A stretch of 64,000 nucleotides of DNA from Pontixanthobacter luteolus (GCF_009828095.1 NZ_WTYP01000002.1:315001-379000); one strand, 5' to 3'. Numbered from the stretch's first letter, positions 27,012 to 36,504 are shown. The notes: generated from the letters alone by a model not told the origin. Numbers and translations are program-made.

Positions 27012-28291
27012 TCGTCGCCGACGCGCTCGATATCGGCACCGACCAGCTGCAGCTTCTCCTCCAGCCGCTCATACCCGCGATCAAGATGATAGAGGCGGCG
27101 CACCTGCGTTTCACCTTCTGCCGCAAGACCGGCAATCACCAGACTCATCGAAGCGCGAAGATCGGTTGCCATCACTTCGGCCCCGGTCAGCTTTTCAACG
27201 CCGCGAACAACAGCGGTGCGGCCATTGGTTTCAATGTTGGCACCCATGCGGTTCAATTCCGGCACGTGCATGAACCGGTTTTCGAAAATTGTTTCGGTCA
27301 GCACGCTGGTGCCTTCTGCCTTGCACAGCAGCGCCATCAATTGTGCCTGCATGTCGGTTGCCAGACCCGGGAACGGTGCGGTGGTCAGATCCACCGCCTT
27401 TAGCGGTGCGTTCGCTGCGACTGTCACGCCGTGCTTGTCGCTTTCCACCTCGACGCCGATATTCCGCAGTGCCTGCAGGCTGGAAATCATGTCGTTCGCC
27501 TCTGCGCCTTCCAGCCGGACTTCGCCGCCGGTGATCGCAGCCGCGCAGGCATAGGAGCCGGCCTCGATCCGGTCGGGCATTACCTTGTAAGTCGCGCCGT
27601 TAAGCCGTTTGACGCCGTTGATCGTAAGGTTGGAGGATCCGATCCCCTCAATCTCGGCACCCATGGCGACCAGCAGATTGCACAGGTCAACAATCTCCGG
27701 CTCGCGTGCAGCGTTGGTCAGCCGCGAGGTTCCGGTGCACAGAACCGCCGCCATCAAGGCATTTTCGGTAGCGCCGACAGATACAACGGGAAAATCATAA
27801 TCCCCGCCGGGCAGCCCGCCATCGGGTGCGTGCGCGCGAACGTAGCCCTGCGCCAGTTCAATTTCCGCACCCAGTGCTTCCATCGCTTTCAAGTGCAGGT
27901 CGATCGGACGGTTGCCGATGGCACACCCGCCAGGAAGCGAAACCGTTGCCTCGCCTGCCCGTGCCAGCATCGGGCCGAGCACGAGGATCGAAGCGCGCAT
28001 CTTGCGGACCAGATCATACGGCGCGACGGTCGAGGTAAGGCGCGACGCTTCGAAAGTAACCACGCGGCCAAATTCCTCAGGCCGTTTCCCGCGAATACCG
28101 ATCGAGGTGCCGAACTGGCCCATGAGATGCTGGAATCCATCGATATCGGCCAGCCGCGGAAGATTGCGCAGAGTGACCGGTTCCTCTGTCAGCAGAGCGC
28201 AGGGAATCAGCGTCAACGCAGCATTCTTCGCGCCAGAAATCGGAATCGTGCCGGAAAGGCGGTTTCCGCCTCGAATAATAATCTTGTCCAT
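27008..28291 (-). CDS. murA: UDP-N-acetylglucosamine 1-carboxyvinyltransferase
   Basis: The 427-residue enzyme catalyses the first committed step of peptidoglycan synthesis: transfer of enolpyruvate from PEP to UDP-GlcNAc. Visible motifs are the N-terminal GAKNAAL, the catalytic-loop Cys in [16 protein letters not shown] (C123), and the C-terminal half with [19 protein letters not shown] and [10 protein letters not shown]. It carries the fosfomycin-sensitive Cys rather than Asp. The 115-base region between murA and galU is divergent and holds TTGACC boxes on both strands, but I could not define -10 elements with confidence. Confidence 0.98.
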   Translation of the reverse strand: MDKIIIRGGNRLSGTIPISGAKNAALTLIPCALLTEEPVTLRNLPRLADIDGFQHLMGQFGTSIGIRGKRPEEFGRVVTFEASRLTSTVAPYDLVRKMRASILVLGPMLARAGEATVSLPGGCAIGNRPIDLHLKAMEALGAEIELAQGYVRAHAPDGGLPGGDYDFPVVSVGATENALMAAVLCTGTSRLTNAAREPEIVDLCNLLVAMGAEIEGIGSSNLTINGVKRLNGATYKVMPDRIEAGSYACAAAITGGEVRLEGAEANDMISSLQALRNIGVEVESDKHGVTVAANAPLKAVDLTTAPFPGLATDMQAQLMALLCKAEGTSVLTETIFENRFMHVPELNRMGANIETNGRTAVVRGVEKLTGAEVMATDLRASMSLVIAGLAAEGETQVRRLYHLDRGYERLEEKLQLVGADIERVGDD

Positions 28292-28406
28292 CGCAGCGGT
28301 TTAGCCGGAATGACCGGGAGAGCAAGCGTCAGGTCAACGCTAAATCAGGCCGATTTCATCATGGCGCGGTTGACCGCCCAAGCGAGGCCAAGATAGGTCT
28401 GCGGAT

Positions 28407-29294
28407 ATGAACCAGCACAAACCGATCAAGAAAGCCGTTTTCCCCGTCGCAGGACTTGGCACACGGTTTTTGCCCGCGACCAAAGCCATCCCGAAGGAAT
28501 TGCTCCCCATCGTGGACCGGCCGCTGATCCAGTATGCGGTGGATGAAGCGCGCGAAGCCGGTATCGAGCAGATCATTTTCGTAACCGGCAGGGGCAAGAC
28601 CGCGATCGTCGAACATTTCGACGTCGCGTTCGAGCTGGAAACCACGATGGAAGAACGCGGCAAGGACATGTCCGTGCTTGAGGCGACGCGCGCGACTCCG
28701 GGCGATATCATCACCGTGCGCCAGCAGGTTCCGCTGGGCCTTGGCCATGCGATCTGGTGCGCCCGCGCGATTGTCGGCGATGAACCCTTTGCGATCCTTT
28801 TGCCCGACGAGCTGATGGTCGCGAAAAAGGGCGGCGGAACAGGCTGCATGAAGCAGATGGTCGAGGCGTATAATCAGGTTGGCGGCAATTTGATCAGCGT
28901 GCTGGAGGTTCCGCAAGATGAAGTGTCGAGCTACGGCGTCATCGACCCGGGTGCGGAAAACGGCGCGCTGACCGAAGTGAAGGGGCTGGTCGAAAAGCCG
29001 GCGGTCGCCGAAGCTCCGTCGAACAAGATCGTGTCAGGCCGCTACATCCTTCAGCCCGAAGTCATGCGCACACTCGAAAATCAGGGCAAAGGGGCCGGCG
29101 GCGAGATCCAGCTGACCGATGCGATGGCGAAAATGATCGGCACGCAGCCCTTCAATGCCGTGACCTTCGAAGGCCGCCGTTTCGACTGCGGCAGCAAGGT
29201 CGGCTTCGTAGAAGCAACCTTGGCGCTCGCATTGGAACGGGATGATATGGGCGAGGAAATTCGCGCGATGGCCAAGCGGCTACTTGGCTGCTGA
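28407..29294 (+). CDS. galU: UTP-glucose-1-phosphate uridylyltransferase
   Basis: The 295-residue enzyme makes UDP-glucose, a donor for exopolysaccharide and LPS sugars. The nucleotidyltransferase signature AGLGTRFLPATKAIPKELLP is at residues 16-35, followed by QYAVDEAREAGIEQIIFVTGRGK, LGLGHAIWCAR, LPDELMV and VEKP, the active-site segments of the GalU family. It stands alone on the forward strand. Its stop abuts the stop of the convergent DUF4259 gene without a gap. It can supply precursor to the 1-20 kb locus, although the two are not linked in an operon. Confidence 0.96.
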   Translation: MNQHKPIKKAVFPVAGLGTRFLPATKAIPKELLPIVDRPLIQYAVDEAREAGIEQIIFVTGRGKTAIVEHFDVAFELETTMEERGKDMSVLEATRATPGDIITVRQQVPLGLGHAIWCARAIVGDEPFAILLPDELMVAKKGGGTGCMKQMVEAYNQVGGNLISVLEVPQDEVSSYGVIDPGAENGALTEVKGLVEKPAVAEAPSNKIVSGRYILQPEVMRTLENQGKGAGGEIQLTDAMAKMIGTQPFNAVTFEGRRFDCGSKVGFVEATLALALERDDMGEEIRAMAKRLLGC

Positions 29295-29957
29295 TCAGTC
29301 GTCTGGGGCGTCTTCCGCCCTTAGTTTCTTCATCACGAAATCAAGCAATTCATCGTCGAAGTCCCAGGTCTGGAACATGTGTTTCGGATGAAGCGCCGCG
29401 TTGAGGCATTGCAGATGTACCCAGCCACCCTGTTTCGATGACGAGATGTCGTCTTCGTGGATGGTGATGTCGAGCATATGAAATGCGCCATCGCCCATCG
29501 GCTTGTCGCAGAAAATGCATGGTGAAGGGTTGGGTGCGGGGCCTTTCTTCAGTTTGGGCGTTTTCTTGGCGCCGCCAACCGGTTTGTTCAGCCTCTCCAT
29601 CAGTTCGGTAACCGCGCGGTTCCAATCGCCTGACCCCTCTTCCGCCCAAAGTTCCACCAGTTCGCCCCGGCTCATCACGGCTGACAGATTTTCTCGCGCC
29701 TTGTTGTACAGCGCAATCGGGCATTTGCCGAAAGTGCTGATTTTGCCGGCCAAATCATCTGGCAAATCCTGTGAAGGATGGCCACGCATTGCGGCGATGC
29801 ATTCAGCGGCCACGATCACGCTGCAACCTTCGTCGAGCTCGATAAATTCCGATCCCGCTGCCACAAATGCGCGCTCCACATCGGCGACGCTCTCGATCTC
29901 GAAAACGAAATCGAGCGCGCTGTCATTTTCAAACGAACCTGAACCCCAAGCACCCAT
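29295..29957 (-). CDS. DUF4259 protein with C-terminal CxxC domain
   Basis: The 220-residue protein starts MGAWGSGSFENDSALDFV, the characteristic opening of DUF4259, whose function is not known. The DUF4259 part spans about residues 1-130. It is followed by a lysine-rich linker (about 131-150) and a further segment with CIFCDKPMGDGAFHMLDI and HEDD, where the CxxC pair could bind metal. ATG 29957 is chosen over an upstream frame extension because it begins the conserved GAWG and has GGAGGGG eight bases before it. That ribosome site lies inside a strong hairpin (29963-30002). Confidence 0.85.
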   Translation of the reverse strand: MGAWGSGSFENDSALDFVFEIESVADVERAFVAAGSEFIELDEGCSVIVAAECIAAMRGHPSQDLPDDLAGKISTFGKCPIALYNKARENLSAVMSRGELVELWAEEGSGDWNRAVTELMERLNKPVGGAKKTPKLKKGPAPNPSPCIFCDKPMGDGAFHMLDITIHEDDISSSKQGGWVHLQCLNAALHPKHMFQTWDFDDELLDFVMKKLRAEDAPDD

Positions 29958-29962
29958 AGAAA

Positions 29963-30002
29963 GACCCCTCCTGCCGCAGCCCAAGGCCAGGCAGAAGGGG
30001 TC
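29963..30002 (-). terminator. Hairpin ending the flotillin transcript and covering the next ribosome site
   Basis: On the reverse strand GACCCCTTCTGCC (30002-29990) pairs with GGCAGGAGGGGTC (29975-29963), 13 pairs with one G-U, loop of 14, followed by TTTCT. It lies 25 bases after the flotillin stop. The 3' arm contains AGGAGGGG, the ribosome site of the DUF4259 gene that starts at 29957. It can act as terminator, as a translation lock, or both. Confidence 0.7.
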
Positions 30003-30026
30003 ATAGCACTGAAATTATTACCGATG

Positions 30027-31781
30027 CTAACTGGCGGGGCCGGATTTGTCCTTCTTGCCCGCGCTGTCAGGGTTCGGCTTGGCTTCGTTCACCTGGTCCG
30101 CCACGTCGGAGAGGATTTCCGTCAATGACGCAGGCTTGCCTGCCTCGCCTTCTGCCGGACCCTTCACAAGGCCGTTGAGCGAAGACCCATCGAGTCCCAA
30201 CTCTTTCATCAGCCCATCCAGAACGGGTGCCTGGGCACGGTAGGACAGCGCAGCAGACACGGCATCGGATGCAAGATTGCCCGATCCGCCACCTGTTCCG
30301 GAACCCGCCGCGGCACTCTTTCCGCCGCCATTCTGGGTAAGGCCGTCGACCTGCACGATCTTGATCGAGTCGATGGCTTCCATCGGCTTGGCGCTTTCGC
30401 GGATAACCTCCGGCAAGACTTTGAGCAGGGCGAGCTTGGTCTGAAGGCTGATCTGATCCATCGAAAGGATGTTGGCAGCTTCGTTGATTGCCTGCTGACC
30501 GGCGGCCTCCACTTCGAAGCGCACGCGTGCGGCTTCTGCGCGAAGCTTCTCGGCCTCGGCCTCACCTTGGGCTTCCAGCCTCAGCGCTTCGGCACGGTTC
30601 GACGCAGCATCCCTTTCGGCTTCCGCCTCGACCTTGACACCGATCGCCTCACGTTCCGCCTGCTTGGCGGCTTCGATCAGTTCGATCTTCTTCTGGCGTT
30701 CCGCGATTTCGCTTTCGCGGGCGGTTGAAACCTGTTCTTCCGCTGCAACAGCCTTGGCCCGCGCCTCGTCTGCTTCGGCCTTGGCCTGGCTTTCCTCGCG
30801 CGATTTGTTCTGGACGGCAATCTGCTGTTCCTGACGCGCGATTTCGAGCGCTCGCACCTGATCAATTCGCGCTTCTTCCACCATCCGGTCGGCTTCGATC
30901 TGCTGTGCATCGACCTGTTTCTTGGCCTCGATCCTCGCAGCGTCGGCCTCGCGGGTGCGTTCGGCCTGCTCGCGGGCAATTTCCGATGCCTGAGCGGCGC
31001 GGCGCACCTCGACTTCGCGTTCCTGCGCAAGACGTGCGTATTCCTTGTCGCGGCCAATCTCGTACGATTTGGTGTCCGCTTCGAGGTTCTTCGATTCCAT
31101 TTGGACGCGCGTGTCCTGCTCGATGTCGTTGCGCAGTTTCTTGCGCGCCTCGATCTGTTCGGTCAGCTTCGTCAGGCCCTCTGCGTCGAAGGCGTTGTTG
31201 GCGTTGAAATGTTCGATCGATGTCTGGTCCAGCCCGGTTAGCGAAACCGATTCCAGTTCGAGCCCGTTCATGGCGAGATCGCTCGATGAAACCTGCTGCA
31301 CCTTCTGGACGAAGTCGGCGCGTTGTTCGTGCAGTTCGTTCATGGTCATCCCGGCGGCGACAGAACGCAGCGCGTCGACAAACTTGCCTTCCACGAGATC
31401 CTTCAGCATTTCCGGCTGCATGGTGCGCTGACCCAGCGTCTGCGCGGCCATCGCAATAGCATCCGCATCCGGTTTTACGCGGACATAGAATTCTGCCTTC
31501 ACATCGATCCGCAAGCGGTCGAGCGTGATCAGCGCCTCTCCATCACGGCGCACAACGCTGAGCACCAGCGTGTTCATGTTTACCGGCATGGTTTCGTGGA
31601 AGATCGGGAACACCAGCGCACCGCCATTCATGACCACGCGCTCTCCGCCGAAACCTGTCCTTACAAAGGCGGTTTCTTTCGATGCCCGGCGGTAAAGCTT
31701 GGTCAGAAAAATGACGATGGTGAGGAAGGCGATGATCGCCGCCACCACCCCAATGACCCCGATATCTAACAAGTTTTCCAT
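30027..31781 (-). CDS. Flotillin-family membrane protein (YqiK-like)
   Basis: The 584-residue protein has an N-terminal membrane helix (about 8-30) and then a SPFH/band-7 domain (about 40-215) that opens FVRTGFGGERVVMNGGALVFP. A long charged Ala/Glu/Lys/Arg coiled coil follows (about 230-455), and a Gly/Ser-rich plus C-terminal segment completes it. This is the YqiK/flotillin layout. Such proteins form large membrane scaffolds that organise ordered-lipid microdomains. The gene follows the YqiJ-like gene by 26 bases, the usual operon partner. Confidence 0.92.
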   Translation of the reverse strand: MENLLDIGVIGVVAAIIAFLTIVIFLTKLYRRASKETAFVRTGFGGERVVMNGGALVFPIFHETMPVNMNTLVLSVVRRDGEALITLDRLRIDVKAEFYVRVKPDADAIAMAAQTLGQRTMQPEMLKDLVEGKFVDALRSVAAGMTMNELHEQRADFVQKVQQVSSSDLAMNGLELESVSLTGLDQTSIEHFNANNAFDAEGLTKLTEQIEARKKLRNDIEQDTRVQMESKNLEADTKSYEIGRDKEYARLAQEREVEVRRAAQASEIAREQAERTREADAARIEAKKQVDAQQIEADRMVEEARIDQVRALEIARQEQQIAVQNKSREESQAKAEADEARAKAVAAEEQVSTARESEIAERQKKIELIEAAKQAEREAIGVKVEAEAERDAASNRAEALRLEAQGEAEAEKLRAEAARVRFEVEAAGQQAINEAANILSMDQISLQTKLALLKVLPEVIRESAKPMEAIDSIKIVQVDGLTQNGGGKSAAAGSGTGGGSGNLASDAVSAALSYRAQAPVLDGLMKELGLDGSSLNGLVKGPAEGEAGKPASLTEILSDVADQVNEAKPNPDSAGKKDKSGPAS

Positions 31782-31807
31782 ATATTCTCCCTGTTGTTGA
31801 ATGTGTT

Positions 31808-32452
31808 TCAGGTGACCGGCGACAGATTTCGCTCAGCCTGCGCCACCCCGTAAAATGTCTGTCCGTCGCGGCGGACGATCAGCAATTCGTCGCCCTCGTG
31901 CATCTCGCTGCTGCCTTCATGCGGCTCCACCATCACGTAGTGGACATGCCCGTGCCGATCACGCACGCTTGCGCGCGCCGGATATCCTGCAGCCGATCGG
32001 CCATTGGTAATTTTCGCCCGGCGCCCCACGAGGCTGTCGAGACTAACCGCAGTCGTTTCATCCTGCGGGATGATCCGCGCCAAAGGACGAACGATCAGCG
32101 AAGTTGCCGGCACACTCGCTCCGAATGAAAACAGCGCGGCAAGCCAGCTGTAGAGCGGCGAACCGGTAAGATCGGCAGCAAAGGCCTGGATACTCAATCC
32201 GATCAGCGCGAACAGCAGCAGGAATACGATCAGCCATACTAGCAAAGGCACGCGCCCCAGCCCCAGCAACGTTGTAATCGCACCGCCGATGCCCGCGCTG
32301 CCGCTGACCGCACTCGCATCGGGACCCGCATCGAGATCAAGATCGACGTCGGCATCGAAACTGCCGATGCCGACAACCTGCAAAACGCCCAGCAGGGCCA
32401 TGATTCCCAGCGCAATTGCGAAAGGCATATTGTAGTCGGAAAACAGGCTCAC
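31808..32452 (-). CDS. YqiJ-like membrane protein with OB-fold domain
   Basis: The product is a 214-residue membrane protein. It has hydrophobic segments at about 10-30, 65-85 and 100-125, and an acidic loop between the first two (DADVDLDLDAGPDASA). A C-terminal OB-fold-like domain (about 135-205) contains LVGRRAKITNGRSAAGYPAR and VRDRHGHVHYVMVEP. This is the YqiJ/NfeD-related arrangement, and the gene directly precedes the flotillin gene, as in E. coli yqiJ-yqiK. The pair likely builds a membrane microdomain complex. The 145-base gap upstream has AT-rich boxes such as GATAAT but no convincing -35. Confidence 0.88.
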   Translation of the reverse strand: MSLFSDYNMPFAIALGIMALLGVLQVVGIGSFDADVDLDLDAGPDASAVSGSAGIGGAITTLLGLGRVPLLVWLIVFLLLFALIGLSIQAFAADLTGSPLYSWLAALFSFGASVPATSLIVRPLARIIPQDETTAVSLDSLVGRRAKITNGRSAAGYPARASVRDRHGHVHYVMVEPHEGSSEMHEGDELLIVRRDGQTFYGVAQAERNLSPVT

Positions 32453-32597
32453 GAATTGCCGCCCAAGAACTCGTTTCCAAGTTCAGGCCCTCTCTTCTTA
32501 TAGTTCTTTATCATGCCTCATTATCTACCATGAATGGCGATGAAATGACAGGATAATCGGGCGAACCGAGTACGGTTTCCGGACCGACTTCAAGGCT

Positions 32598-33335
32598 TTA
32601 CGTAAGCGTCAGCCCACCGTCGACAATGATGGTTTGCCCCAGAATGTAGGAGGACAATGGGGAGGCGAGGAACAGTACAGCGCCGGCAAGTTCGGATGGC
32701 TCACCGGTGCGCCGCAGGGGAATAGACCGAACGACCTGCTCGGTGCGCTTTTCATCATCGAAGGTCACTGCGGTCATCTTCGTTCTGACGTATCCGGGGG
32801 CGATCCCGTTTACCCTTATGCCATCACGCGCCCAGGCCGAGGCGAGCGTGCGCACCAGCGCCACCGCTCCCGCCTTTGACGCGCCATAGGCCGGGTTGCC
32901 GACGGTTGCGTGGAACGCGGCGGTGGAGCTGACGACGATCAGCGAACCTTCCGCCTCCCGCAGCGCGTCATGAAATTTGCGCGCACAATCCATCACCGAG
33001 TTCAGATTGACATCGAGCACCTGATGCCATGCCTCACGCTCGAACTCGGCGCGGTTGTAGCGCACGGCACCCTGACAGAGAACGAGCACATCCAGCCGGT
33101 CCATATCGGGCGCTGCATCCACGGCAGCCGGATCGGACACGTCGACGGATGTGTAGTGCAGGCCGGTAAGGTCGCAGCCTTCGTCCTTCGCGTAATCGTC
33201 CGCGCTTGGCCGCGTGCCCCAGACATGCACCTCTGCCCCGCGCGCCCGGAAGGACTGCGCCATGCCATTGCCGATGCCGCTGGACCCGCCGACAATCAGC
33301 ACGCTCTTACCGGTGAAATCGAGTGGATTTGTCAT
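32598..33335 (-). CDS. Short-chain dehydrogenase/reductase
   Basis: The product is a 245-residue classical SDR. The cofactor motif is [13 protein letters not shown], the catalytic Tyr/Lys is in [19 protein letters not shown], and the tail is [14 protein letters not shown]. It is the last gene of the operon that runs CoA ligase, P450, 81-residue protein, SDR, with its ATG overlapping the previous stop (ATGA). It probably oxidises or reduces an alcohol/ketone formed by the P450. The substrate is unknown. Cofactor preference cannot be decided with certainty from sequence alone. Confidence 0.9.
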   Translation of the reverse strand: MTNPLDFTGKSVLIVGGSSGIGNGMAQSFRARGAEVHVWGTRPSADDYAKDEGCDLTGLHYTSVDVSDPAAVDAAPDMDRLDVLVLCQGAVRYNRAEFEREAWHQVLDVNLNSVMDCARKFHDALREAEGSLIVVSSTAAFHATVGNPAYGASKAGAVALVRTLASAWARDGIRVNGIAPGYVRTKMTAVTFDDEKRTEQVVRSIPLRRTGEPSELAGAVLFLASPLSSYILGQTIIVDGGLTLT

Positions 33336-33577
33336 GTCGCCGCCTTGAGAATTCTCAACACATATTCGCGGTTACCGTTTCGGTCAGCGCATTCGAGCAT
33401 ACGCTCGACAGTCTCACTTATAGGCCGGCCAGCATTCAAAGCGCTTGGCACATTATGAAAAACGTCCGCGAGTCCCTGAGCAACTTTCAGGTCCTGCGCT
33501 GCCCGGATCTCTACCAAAGCCCAGCCCAAAGCTTTGGACAGACTACGAGCATCAAGCTTCGGTGAAGTCTCGCTCAT
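33332..33577 (-). CDS. 81-residue conserved-looking operon protein
   Basis: I do not recognise a family. The predicted product is 81 residues, helical and polar ([20 protein letters not shown], then [16 protein letters not shown] and [19 protein letters not shown]). No signal, membrane helix or Cys-pair motif is seen. ATG 33577 overlaps the P450 TGA, and its own stop overlaps the SDR start, so ribosomes can pass through all three. A longer upstream frame lies inside the P450 gene and is rejected. Such tight coupling suggests a small partner protein of the P450/SDR step, but no role is shown. Confidence 0.7.
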   Translation of the reverse strand: MSETSPKLDARSLSKALGWALVEIRAAQDLKVAQGLADVFHNVPSALNAGRPISETVERMLECADRNGNREYVLRILKAAT

Positions 33578-34872
33578 ACAGTTGTAATCCTGAGCGGCAG
33601 GGTCTTCAGCCCTCCAACAAAGGTCGATTTGGAGCGGGCAGGTTCGCCTGCCAGCTCCACAGCTTCGACACGGTCCAGCAAGGTCTCGAACAATATCCGC
33701 ATTTCCAGCCGCGCCAGATGCAGGCCGAGGCATTGATGCGCGCCCGCTCCGAAAGCGAGATGGCGGTTGGGGCTGCGGGCTGCGTCAAAGCGTCGCGGAT
33801 CATCGAATTGTGCCGGGTCGTGATTGGCCGCGACATAGTTGATCATCAGCCAGTCACCCTTGGCGATTTTCTGGCCACCAATCTCCACATCTTCAGCGGC
33901 TGTACGCATGAAATGCTGCACCGGGCTGGTCCAGCGGATTGCTTCTTCGACGATACCCGCCAACAAGGAGCGGTCCGCCTTGACCCTGGCGAATTGTTCG
34001 GGATCGCGCGCCAATGCCAGCATAGCCCCTGCGGTCGAAGCCGAGGTTGTGTCATGCCCCGCCGCTGCGACGATGATGTAATAGCCCATCATGTCCCGGT
34101 CATTCAGCGGCTCGCCGTCAACCGCGGCATTGGCGATGGTGCTGGCAACGTCTCCGGTCGGATTGGCGCGCTTTTCCGCGGTCAGCTTGGCGAAATAGGA
34201 TTCGAAATCCTTGACCGCCCCGGCAACCAGCTGGGTGATCTGTTCGGCCGTCATGTCTTTCATGCCGGAATGGTTCAGGTCTTCATCCTGACCGCCGAAC
34301 AATTGCTGGGTCAGCATCAGCATCCGCGGTTCATCTTCTTCCGGCACGCCGAGAATCTGCATCACGACGTGCAGCGGATACGGGGCCGAAACCAGAGGCA
34401 CGAAATCGGTTTCGGGCCCTGCGTCGATCAGGCGCTGAACGGTATCTTGCGCGATTGCCCGGATTTCATCTTCGATCCCGCGCAGGTTCTTTGGCATGAA
34501 CCATTCCTGCGTCAGCTTGCGGTATTTCATATGGATCGGAGCATCGAACGTAACGAGGCTCGCGACCATATGGGGGCTGCCGCCGGTCATCGCTTTCGCA
34601 AATTCGATGCCCTCGGTGAGAGAGAATACCACCGTTCGCGGGTTGTTGAGGAAGGTGGCATTGTCTTTCGATATTTGCATCACCTCGTCATAGCCGGTGA
34701 CCAGCCAGAACGGATCGAAGATGCCTTCGTCGTCGGGCAGCACCTTCGTAACGGGTGAAGTGCTGCGGATGTCATCGAAGGTATTGAGCAGATTGTCCCA
34801 GTCGGCATAGGAGGCAGGGTCGATCACGGCGCGCGCCATGTCGCCCTGAATTGTCGGAACGTCGTTTGCCAT
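33574..34872 (-). CDS. Cytochrome P450 (CYP108/terpene-like)
   Basis: The product is a 432-residue soluble bacterial P450. The I-helix oxygen motif is AAAGHDTTSAS near residue 270, the ExxR pair is EEAIRW near 310, and the heme-binding Cys is in FGAGAHQCLGLHLARLE near 378. N-terminal segments such as TFDDIRSTSPVTKV resemble CYP108-type terpenoid hydroxylases more than CYP153. It needs a ferredoxin and reductase that are not in this operon. It sits between a CoA ligase gene (one base gap) and the 81-residue gene, so the substrate is likely an acyl or terpenoid-like compound later activated to CoA. Confidence 0.92.
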   Translation of the reverse strand: MANDVPTIQGDMARAVIDPASYADWDNLLNTFDDIRSTSPVTKVLPDDEGIFDPFWLVTGYDEVMQISKDNATFLNNPRTVVFSLTEGIEFAKAMTGGSPHMVASLVTFDAPIHMKYRKLTQEWFMPKNLRGIEDEIRAIAQDTVQRLIDAGPETDFVPLVSAPYPLHVVMQILGVPEEDEPRMLMLTQQLFGGQDEDLNHSGMKDMTAEQITQLVAGAVKDFESYFAKLTAEKRANPTGDVASTIANAAVDGEPLNDRDMMGYYIIVAAAGHDTTSASTAGAMLALARDPEQFARVKADRSLLAGIVEEAIRWTSPVQHFMRTAAEDVEIGGQKIAKGDWLMINYVAANHDPAQFDDPRRFDAARSPNRHLAFGAGAHQCLGLHLARLEMRILFETLLDRVEAVELAGEPARSKSTFVGGLKTLPLRITTV

Positions 34873-34873
34873 C

Positions 34874-36400
34874 CTATGCCTCCCTTGCAGCTGCTGCCTT
34901 GTATTCTTCCTTCAGCTTGCGTTTGTAGAGTTTGCCGTTCGCCTCGCGCGGCAATTCGGCGCGGAAATCGAACTGGCGGGGCATCTTGATGCGGGCCAGC
35001 TCTGCCGAAAGATGCTCGATCAGCTCCGCTTCCAGCGCTTCATTCGCGAGATCCATCGACACCGGCTGCACCACTGCGACGACGCGCTCTCCCATTTCTG
35101 GGCACGGCGCACCGATCACCGCAGCGTCCATCACCTTGTCATGCGTAACCAGCAGATTTTCCACCTCTTGCGGATAGATATTCACCCCGCCGGAGATGAT
35201 CATATTGGATCGCCTGTCAGTCAGATACAGGAATCCTTCTTCGTCCAGTTTCCCGATATCGCCCAGCGTGGTCCAACCCTTGTGGTGGGTCGCCTCTTTC
35301 GTTTTGCCCTGGTCCTTGTGGTACTGGAACGGATACGGGCTTTCGAAGAAGATCGCGCCTTCCTCGCCCACGGGCAGTTCTTCGCCGTCATCGCCGCAGA
35401 TATGGATCGTGCCGAGGATCGCTCGGCCTACCGAACCACGGTGGCTCGTCCAGTCCGCGCTGCCGATCATGGTCATGCCATTGCCTTCGCTGCCGGCATA
35501 ATATTCGAAGATGATCGGCCCCCACCAATCGATCATCGCTTCCTTGATATCGGCAGGGCAAGGCGCTGCAGCATGAATTGCGTGCTGGTGGGTCGACAGG
35601 TCGTAACGCGTCCTGATTTCTTCCGGCAGTTTGAGCATGCGTACGAAATGCGTCGGCACCCATTGGCTGTCTGTAACGCGGTATTTCTCGATCGCTTCCA
35701 GTGCGGCTTCCGGATCGAATTTTTCCATCACCACAACCGTACCGCCGAGACGGTGGATCGTGGTCGACCAGCCGATCGGCGCTGCGTGGTAAAGCGGCGC
35801 TGGCGAAAGATACACGCTGCTGCCGTCATCCTTGATCTGGAAACCCATGGTAGCGAGGCCCATCAGCGGCGTCGGTGCCTGGACAGAGGGGTCTTCCGGC
35901 GCGGCGGGAAGAATTCCCTTGGGGCGCCCAGTGGTGCCTGAGCTGTACAGCATAACGCGCCCGGCAGACTGATCGCCGATTGGCGTGGCAGGCATTCTTG
36001 CCAGCACATCTTCGGCGCCTCCGCCGAAAACAAGTGTCGGCAATTTCGCGTCATGTTCCGGCAGATCGGCAACGATCCCATCGAACTTGCGCGACGTGAT
36101 CAGCAGGCGTGCATCGCTGTCGTTCAGGATATAAGCGATTTCAGCTGCGGTCAGGTGCGTAGAAATCGGCACCAGAACCAGTCCTGACCGCTGCGATGCC
36201 CAGTAAATCTCGTAATAACGCGCGCTGTTTTCCATCAGCAGGCCGAAGGCATCGCCCGCCTGCAATCCTTGCTCACGAAGCCAGTGAGCTATCCGGTTCG
36301 CCGCTTCATCCAGCTGTTTGTAAGTGACGGTCTCTCCGCTGCCAGCCATGATAACGGCTGCGTGATCCGGTCTGGTCTGCGCGTGTTGTATTGGGTGCAT
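34874..36400 (-). CDS. Acyl/aryl-CoA ligase (AMP-binding family)
   Basis: The product is a 508-residue ANL-family ligase that adenylates a carboxylic acid and transfers it to CoA. The P-loop motif is MLYSSGTTGRPKGILP near residue 155. FEYYAGSEGNGMT is near residue 300, GWTTLGDIGKLDEEGFLYL near 375, and the C-terminal hinge/lysine segment ends PREANGKLYKRKLKEEY. It has the form of medium-chain fatty-acyl or terpenoid-acid CoA ligases. An AGGA site precedes ATG 36400. It is the first gene of the operon, so the promoter should lie in 36401-36474. Confidence 0.9.
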   Translation of the reverse strand: MHPIQHAQTRPDHAAVIMAGSGETVTYKQLDEAANRIAHWLREQGLQAGDAFGLLMENSARYYEIYWASQRSGLVLVPISTHLTAAEIAYILNDSDARLLITSRKFDGIVADLPEHDAKLPTLVFGGGAEDVLARMPATPIGDQSAGRVMLYSSGTTGRPKGILPAAPEDPSVQAPTPLMGLATMGFQIKDDGSSVYLSPAPLYHAAPIGWSTTIHRLGGTVVVMEKFDPEAALEAIEKYRVTDSQWVPTHFVRMLKLPEEIRTRYDLSTHQHAIHAAAPCPADIKEAMIDWWGPIIFEYYAGSEGNGMTMIGSADWTSHRGSVGRAILGTIHICGDDGEELPVGEEGAIFFESPYPFQYHKDQGKTKEATHHKGWTTLGDIGKLDEEGFLYLTDRRSNMIISGGVNIYPQEVENLLVTHDKVMDAAVIGAPCPEMGERVVAVVQPVSMDLANEALEAELIEHLSAELARIKMPRQFDFRAELPREANGKLYKRKLKEEYKAAAAREA

Positions 36401-36474
36401 ATCGGTCCTCTTCCGAAACCCATACTATTCAAGCGCTGGCACCCGGCAAGCAAAAAGGGACCGCAAATGACAAA

Positions 36475-36504
36475 GGGCAGCGGATCGCTCCGCTGCCCTC
36501 TTTC
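36475..36504 (-). terminator. Terminator of the M23 peptidase gene
   Basis: GGGCAGCGGA (36475-36484) pairs with TCCGCTGCCC (36489-36498) across TCGC. On the reverse strand the stem is followed by TTTGTC; on the forward strand by TCTTTCC. It lies about 60 bases beyond the M23 stop, which fits termination of that gene. Confidence 0.8.

Noticed and set aside
33445-34758. A 437-codon forward frame
   Set aside because: It is antisense to the P450 gene with its intact heme and I-helix motifs, and shows no recognisable domain.
35012-35941. A 309-codon forward frame
   Set aside because: It is antisense to the CoA ligase gene.
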